Shown: piece by piece, positions 58,011-64,000 of the stretch
Numbering within the stretch: position 1 is the first letter of the stretch
How the letters are laid out: each line of letters opens with the position of its first letter
From: Hyphodiscus hymeniophilus
Taxonomy: Eukaryota > Ascomycota > Leotiomycetes > Helotiales > Hyphodiscaceae
Assembly (NCBI GenBank): GCA_016508695.1
Contig: VNKQ01000020.1
Location: forward strand, 372,001 to 436,000
Length of the DNA: 64,000 bases
Reading direction: 5' to 3'
Made by a program: the position numbers and the translations under genes
The notes under the pieces: generated by a model
Told to the model about the DNA's origin: nothing
The model's database searches: none
What the model saw: only the letters and a program-made list of their open reading frames with translations

Positions 58011-60019
58011 ATGGCTAATCTGCCACCAGACTACGAGCCCACTTGGTTGAGAGAGATGTTTCACCAGAAATTCCAAGCTGTCGAACCCTATCTTTCACAG
58101 TACCACGAATTCCTAAAGGAAAACGGCCACCCTTTTCCCCCCCAATATCAACTATGGATTGAGACAGACGCTAGATTGGAGGAGGAGGTGCAAAGGCTAC
58201 TAAATCGACTGAATACGGGAGACGCAGCTATGGACCCCCCTTTACTCAAGCCAGTAGCAACTCACATGCTCAGAATGGAATTTGAACTTGCGCAGGTCTT
58301 CAAGGAGCTGAACAGACGTGACCGACTTCTGGATGAGGTGGGAATGGTGCTTGTGTGGAATATAAAGCTCTTGGAAGAGCGCGTCGCTAAGATGGAAAGG
58401 ACGCCGAGAAAGGAGGAATGGGATAAGGACAAGCTCGAAAAACAGATCGTCGACTTGCGATTGGAGATCGAGGACCAACGTCAGCGAATAGTTCGCCAGG
58501 TGGAAGAGATCGAAAGACGGGATCGAGTATCAAGCGACTTGGAAACAGAGATTGGAGGCCCGGATGAGGAACAGGAAAGCCCTGCCCAAATGAATCATTG
58601 GCAGGGCCAATTAAAGGACGCTCTGAGCAGAGTCATGAGGAAACGGGATCGAACGATAGAGGACCAGAGATTAGAGATTGAAAGCCGGGATCGAATGATA
58701 AAGGACCTGAGATCAGAGATAGAAAGCCGGGATCGAGATATTCAAAGCCAGGATGAGAACATATCAAAGCAGGCAGAAGCGATTGACAACCCATGTCTGT
58801 TGCATACAAGGACGATCCGAGAACAGGAAATTGAGATCGAGTCACTGAATTTCATCATTCAAGATCTGCAAAAGGCCAATAATACGTCGCACCAGGGGCG
58901 AATGACGGAGAAGAACAAGGACGATGAAGATGAAGACGACGACGAAGACAACGATGATTCGCCTCCTGGTGCAGGCGCCGTTGGCGTGCCGCTTGCCAAC
59001 TCGAAAGATGGTACGAACGCACGAGGCCCTTGCCCTACAGCTAACCATTTACTTCAAGTCGAGGGAGAAGAAGAGAAGGAAATCACCGACCCAAAGAAAG
59101 CATCTCATGGCCAAGAAAACAGTATTCCACCTCCAAGTGCCAACAGCATTGACCAACCGCTTAGCAATGAGTCCCATACGAAGGCGGGAACAAAATCTCG
59201 AGCACTTGACTCCACTACTGCAAGTTCTCCACCATCTGAAAGAAACAATCCAATAGGTCAAGATAGCAACCGCTTCGAGGAACCAAGCAATGAGCAAAGA
59301 GAGGAGAATGATATAACAAGACAGGAAAGCAGTAACGTACCCGAGATAGACCACGACGATGCTCAAGAACCGGTGAGCTCGGCACCGATTAGCTCTGCTA
59401 AAAAACGGAAAAATAGGAAGAAGGCTCAACGGAAAAAGGAGAAGCAGGCCGAGGAGGCTAGGAGGCAAGAAGAAGACGAGATAGCTTTTGAGAATGCGGC
59501 ACAAATGAATCAGGCTCAACTGCTCATGCAGTCACAGGCTCAGCAGACCGTAGGCCAACTTCAAGGTAAGTGAAAGTAATATCACGTGAAGACTGACTAG
59601 TCTTATATTATACTAGCGTACATACTAACATTTTATTTTATTTTCTAGGGCTGTCTTCCATCTCACTGCCTCCTGCTCCATCGCCAGAGCTCCTAATACA
59701 ATTACAAGAATTCCATTCAGGTTTGGAAGAATTGCGTCGGGGCCCTTCTGGACTTGATACCGAAGCCATCTCCGAGCAACGATACATTACCCTGCTGCTT
59801 TATTTGTGGAATTACTTCCCCACATTCAGAGGAACAGCAGGTTGGATTACCTACAAAACAGTTGCTCATACGTTCTTGAACCCTTCTCAGCCTGGGTTTT
59901 TCGCAGATCCTACCAACTCTGCTTACCACGAACCAGACGGTCTTCTTATTTACCTTACTCAGTGGATTGTCCTTACCCTCGACAGGCTTGCGTCGTCCAA
60001 CAATTGGGTCGAAAGGTGA
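58011..60019 (+). CDS. Coiled-coil protein with 14-residue repeats, unknown function
   Basis: Two exons (58011-59565, 59649-60019) give 641 residues. The frame is open upstream of 58011, but this is its first ATG. Residues 1-110 are a helical domain (PPDYEPTWLREMFHQKF). Residues about 140-290 are a coiled coil made of 14-residue units, clearest in RDRTIEDQRLEIES and RDRMIKDLRSEIES. An acidic run (DEDEDDDEDNDD) and a long disordered Ser/Asn-rich stretch follow, then a basic helix (SAKKRKNRKKAQRKKEKQAE). After the intron the last 120 residues form an uncharged, aromatic C-terminal domain (YITLLLYLWNYFPTFRGTAGW). I do not recognise the family. It ends 154 bp before the zuotin ATG. Confidence 0.75.
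58519..58749 (+). repeat. 42-bp in-frame repeat inside the coiled-coil gene
   Basis: Clear copies start with GGGATCGA at 58519, 58645, 58687 and (half) 58729. The spacing from 58519 to 58645 is 126 = 3 x 42, so two degenerate units fill the gap. One unit equals 14 residues, two heptads. Confidence 0.85.
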
Positions 60020-60173
60020 CTGTGTGCCAGCGAGTGCACACTTGCGAATCAGCCAAGCTCGAGTAGATATCCTTTCTTGAACGATTGGCCAACATCGATT
60101 AAACCTTTCAGCGACTTCAAATCTCTATCGATCACAAAATACCTCCCTTCATCTTTCAGTCACCATTACCAAT

Positions 60174-61555
60174 ATGACTACCCACACACAAGTTTCTCTG
60201 CCACTACCAGTCCTCCCTGAGGGCTGGTCTGGCGAGAAAGACTTCAAAGCTATTGGCCATGTCTCAAAATCAACACAACGAAGCATTGAACCCGTCGGTC
60301 CGCATTTCCTTGCTCACGCCCGTCGCGCCCGTCACAAGCGCACTTTCTCCGAAGACGATCGCATTCAAGCTCAAGAGAACGCCAAGAAGGTTGAAGATGA
60401 TGATTCAGGAGAGATCAGTGAACCTGAAGACCCAATGATGCTTGCACGAGAAGCCAAGGACTGGAAGGTATGTTTGCAACTATTGCGTCTTCTTCACTTT
60501 ACTGACCTCGGCAGGGACAAGATCACTATGCTGTTCTTGGTATCTCGAAATACCGTTACAAGGCCACCGAAGAACAAATCAAACGTGCTCACCGCAAGAA
60601 GGTTCTCCGTCATCACCCCGACAAGAAGGCAGCTGCCGGTAGCACCGAAGACGACAGCTTCTTTAAGTGTATACAAAAAGCCACCGAAGTTCTCCTCGAC
60701 CCTGTCAAGCGCCGCCAATTCGATTCCGTCGACGAGCACGCCGATGTTGAACCTCCTTCCAAGAAAGACGCCAAAGGTGACAAGTTTTATTCTCTCTGGG
60801 GCAAGGTTTTCAAATCCGAAGGTCGTTTCTCTAAGATCCAACCCGTCCCTAAATTTGGCGACAAGAACAGCACAAAGGAGGACGTCGATGAGTTCTACAA
60901 TTTCTTCTACAATTTTGACTCGTGGCGTTCGTTCGAATACCAAGATGAGGACGTTCCTGACGACAATGAGAACCGTGATCAGAAGCGTCATATGGAGCGC
61001 AAGAACAACAACGCTCGCAAGAAGAAGAAGACTGAAGACTCGGCACGCCTGCGCAAGCTTGTCGACGATGCAATGGCTGGAGATGAGCGTATCAAGCAAT
61101 TCCGCCAACAAGCCAATGCTGCAAAGAACAAGAAACGTCTAGACAAGGAAGCTGCCGAGAAGAAGGCTGCTGAGGACAAGAAGGCTGCGGCTGAGAATGA
61201 AGCACGGGACAAGAAAGAAGCCGAGGAAAAGGCCAAGGCTAATAAGGAGCAAGGCAAGAAGGCCAAGGAAGCTGCTAAAGCTGCTGTCAAGAAGAACCGT
61301 CGTGTGCTAAAAGGTTCCGTCAAGGATGCGAACTACTTCGTTGCCGGAGACCCACCCGCTGCTACCATAGATGCGGTGCTCAATGATGTCGAGCTCGTTC
61401 AGGGCAAGGTTGATCCTGATGAAGTTGCTGCGTTGGCCGGCAAGCTGCAGGGTCTAAAGGTCGCGGATGAGATCAAGGGTGTTTGGGCCGAGGAGGTCAA
61501 GAGACTTGTTGGTGCGGGCAAGCTGAAGGATGGGGAGGTCAAAACTCTTGTTTAG
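60174..61555 (+). CDS. zuo1: Zuotin, ribosome-associated J protein
   Basis: Two exons (60174-60467, 60515-61555) give 444 residues, the usual size. The N-terminus (LPEGWSGEKDFKAIGHV) is the family's Ssz1-binding part. The J domain spans about residues 98-170 with an HPD motif in RHHPDKK at about 132-134. Then come the zuotin homology region (FYNFFYNFDSWRSFEY), a long, highly charged Lys/Ala/Glu helix that binds the ribosome (RDKKEAEEKAKANKEQ) and a C-terminal helical bundle (VKDANYFVAGDPPAA, then VAALAGKLQGLKV). With Ssz1 it forms the ribosome-associated complex that activates Hsp70 Ssb on nascent chains. Reading through the intron gives a long false frame. Confidence 0.97.
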
Positions 61556-63312
61556 GCGGGATTTGACTTGTTCTCTGCGTTTCTTCTTCGATGGCTTTTG
61601 TCAAGATGAATGATGATACTGTGTTGGAGCTTATATCGAGATGACGTTCATAGACAGACATGTGTGCACTGCGTTGCAATGCAAGATGCTGATTTAAGTA
61701 TAGATGAAAGTTCTCCTATTATTTGCCTTATTTTGAGATTGACGTCTCTTGGTTTTGTGACAGTGCTTCATTCTGGCAAGTGCAGCCAATGGTCATAGCG
61801 ATTGTGGTAGAGTCCGCTCAACCATTTGGTTGAGATTATCGATAGTCGAGTATGCTGCTTAAACACCGCGATGGGGCTCTCTGAGATGCTTTAGCATGTT
61901 GGCAGTTTTCCAGTCTCATTGGATCTAGGTAACGTTATTGATGTATGTTGTCGCACTAAGAGTTGTGTCTATGATACAACAGCAGAAGAGTTTAGAGGCC
62001 CTGCTCTTCCATAGACCACTGCCCTTCATAGATCGAGTGGTCAGCGCGAATGAGTACTATTTGGGCTTACAGTATGTTGGCCTGAATATGCTAGAACTCC
62101 TGAGAGACTGTGTTGAATGTCGCGAGGTCCGACTGTGTCCGAAACCCTGGTAAAGGCGTGCTAGTCTGCCGTCCACAAGTGTGTGAGTATTGAGTCCCGT
62201 CTTCCAATCCAATAAAGTGCCTGCTCGAAATTCAAACCAGAAACGGTAAATACGGTACCAAACCGAGGAAGCTGGACTTGGAAACACCCGCTGATAATAG
62301 GTAGGCACATCTCGGCTGAAGTTAGACGATGCAAGCGTGGGCATCAGTGGCTTCGCAACCTGCTTTTTGAAAGATAGTAAATAGTTACTTTGATGCCTCC
62401 AATTATATCGTTCTCACATTTTTTGCAGTGGTAGCCATAGAGAAGGCCAAGCCCGCAGAGATGGCTACATGCTGGCCAGGACGTAGGTAAAGGCCGAGTC
62501 CACAGCTCTGCTCTCACTACATAAGGTAGTCGCTACATTCTGGCCCAGATGGGCAACACGAGAAGTTCTCATCAGATACCCGGATCGCTGTACCATTGGG
62601 AGATTTTGTATCCATTCAGTCACATTCTATGATTCTATTGATCACTGCAGATATCGAGCTTAACTACTGCCCACACACCATATATTGGCTGGCTGAGATT
62701 ACTAGTAGAAAAGCCCTCCTAAAGAAAGGCCTAAACACGAAGAAATTGTCAAAGGTTAAATCATTGAGTTGTATTTGCTTTCTAAAGATATTTCCAACGA
62801 CTATGTACATGCGTGCTTGTCTTCCTTCCTCAGCACCAGAGTCTGGCTGCGGGCAATCGTTCAAGCAGCAAGTGCCAACGAATGTTTGAATCGTGGAGAT
62901 GAACTAAAGGAAACCTTGGAACGTCGATGTTCGGATCTGAATACGTAACTTCTGAGTAGATCATCAGAGCCTGGAAAATTTGGTTGCTGAAATGTTGTCG
63001 ATGAATAAGTTTCACTTTTTGGGGGGACATGAGAGTGGGAAATGAAAGCGTGACGTCGTAAATGCTGATGATGTGGTGTAGTATGTAGTATTGTAAGGTC
63101 GGCGTCCCTCGAGCTCCAGGCTCAACGGTATGCAAAGATGCTGAAATCACTAAGGTATCAGATTGGAGATTGATGCGGTTACAAAGTCTGGCCGAATGGC
63201 AAAGGAAACCTCTGAGCTCAGGATTTTCACTGCTGGCGGAAGAAAGCAAACCCAGAGACAAATCCCGATGGAGTCAGAGCCTCCTTCGGCGGTGCCTTTA
63301 ACCATCACATCC
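61556..63312. other. Intergenic, nothing seen
   Basis: 1.75 kb between the 3' ends of zuotin and the right-edge gene. Only short unsupported frames and no repeat of note. Confidence 0.55.
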
Positions 63313-64000
63313 TTAGTCTTCGTAGTCTTCATCGTCATCTTCATCTCCTCCGGCAAGGCTGAATCGATCATTGACTTCGAATATTATCTCATCCTCGTCC
63401 TCGTCCTTTTCATCTCCCTTAAAGTCCATATTTTCATTCCAGGCCTGCATTAACTTTTCGATAGACCCGTCAAGTGCGTCCTGCAACTTGACTTTGCTGG
63501 GAGACACCACTTTCCTTGTCGCTGTCCGAGTACCCTGGGTAGAGTTATGCGCGAAAAACCAGGCAATTTCGCTTTCGAGTTGCGAAATAATGATGGTGCT
63601 AGATTCTCTGGCGAGCATGTCCGGAAGCTCCTCCAAAAGTCCGTTAATCGCACTTTGAAAGGCTACGCTGATTTTATGATGCATCTCAACACCATGCTTC
63701 TTCATTGTAGATTGATGCTTCGCTCGGTTTCGATCGTAATGCCCAGTGCCTGCCAGAATGTCAGTGTTATGGAAAGGCGAAATTTGTGTCTACTAACCGC
63801 CTTCTGCACCGCAGGTGTCGTACATTGGGGTCAAATATTTCTTGATCTCTGCCTCTGCCAAACGATGAGCATCACTGGCTTTGCGTTCAATTTCTCCTGT
63901 AATCTTGTGAGCTTGCGCTGGCAGCAGATTACTCGTCTTCAAAAACTGCTCTTTTATGAGATCGAGGGGTATCGTAAATGAGGATAGAACTTCTATGTCG
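63313..64000 (-). CDS. C-terminal part of a probable SLIP-GC-like GTPase (cut by window edge)
   Basis: Two visible exons on the minus strand (63798-64000, entering from beyond the right edge, and 63313-63749) join over a 48-nt GT-AG intron in frame. The last 210 or so residues are helical. The block KKYLTPMYDTCGAEGG, then GTGHYDRNRAKHQSTMKKH resembles the end of fungal 'nuclear GTPase SLIP-GC'-type proteins (pattern: Y-x2-C-x2-E-x-G-x-G-x2-R-x-K-x2-M-x2-H), but the GTPase domain is outside the window, so this is a tentative call. The tail is strongly acidic (GDEKDEDEDEIIFEV, and DEDDDEDYED at the end). Confidence 0.5.

Noticed and set aside
60468..61142. Long continuation of the zuotin first exon through its intron
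   Set aside because: A read-through in the wrong frame; the correct frame after splicing gives the J domain and the rest of zuotin.

Overview
The window is nuclear DNA of a filamentous ascomycete (Pezizomycotina). Evidence: short introns of about 42-155 nt, a Zn2Cys6/fungal-specific transcription factor, ERG6, an SSK1-type response regulator, and a tandem duplication carrying CpA-to-TpA changes typical of repeat-induced point mutation (RIP). A Helotiales-like fungus is my guess; the sequence does not prove it. I find 21 protein-coding genes, 19 complete and 2 cut by the window edges, plus one tRNA gene and one decayed tRNA. For the spliced genes I rebuilt exons by hand; all complete models close in frame from ATG to stop.

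Left part (1-10 kb), accessory metabolism: a heme-oxygenase-like di-iron protein cut by the left edge, a five-exon O-methyltransferase, a convergent short-chain dehydrogenase and an APC-family amino-acid permease. This could be the edge of a small biosynthetic cluster. Next (11-17 kb) come an RNPS1-type SR protein, a small unknown protein, an intron-containing tRNA-Thr(AGT) and a Myb/SANT-like coiled-coil protein.

Middle (17.7-32 kb), nutrient use: a DUF1445 (D-glutamate cyclase family) protein, a Zn2Cys6 regulator and a Dal5-type MFS carrier lie in tandem and look like a small catabolic unit. They are followed by a sulfotransferase-like protein and a 14-exon OPT oligopeptide transporter. From 32 to 35.8 kb I see no gene.

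Right part (35.8-64 kb), mostly housekeeping: splicing factor SLT11 and ERG6 (divergent pair), a repeat-rich gene-poor stretch of 5.6 kb, a HAL4/HAL5-like kinase, SSK1, a serine/proline-rich protein, the complex III assembly factor MZM1, a protein built on 14-residue coiled-coil repeats, zuotin, and the end of a probable SLIP-GC-like GTPase at the right edge.

Most interesting: three independent introns that need a GC donor, one of them in a splicing-factor gene; a tandem duplication whose RIP-type damage covers the second half of copy 1 and the first half of copy 2; the DUF1445-regulator-carrier unit; and a coiled-coil gene grown by 42-bp (two-heptad) steps. I found no CRISPR array, transposase, virus or clearly new defence system.
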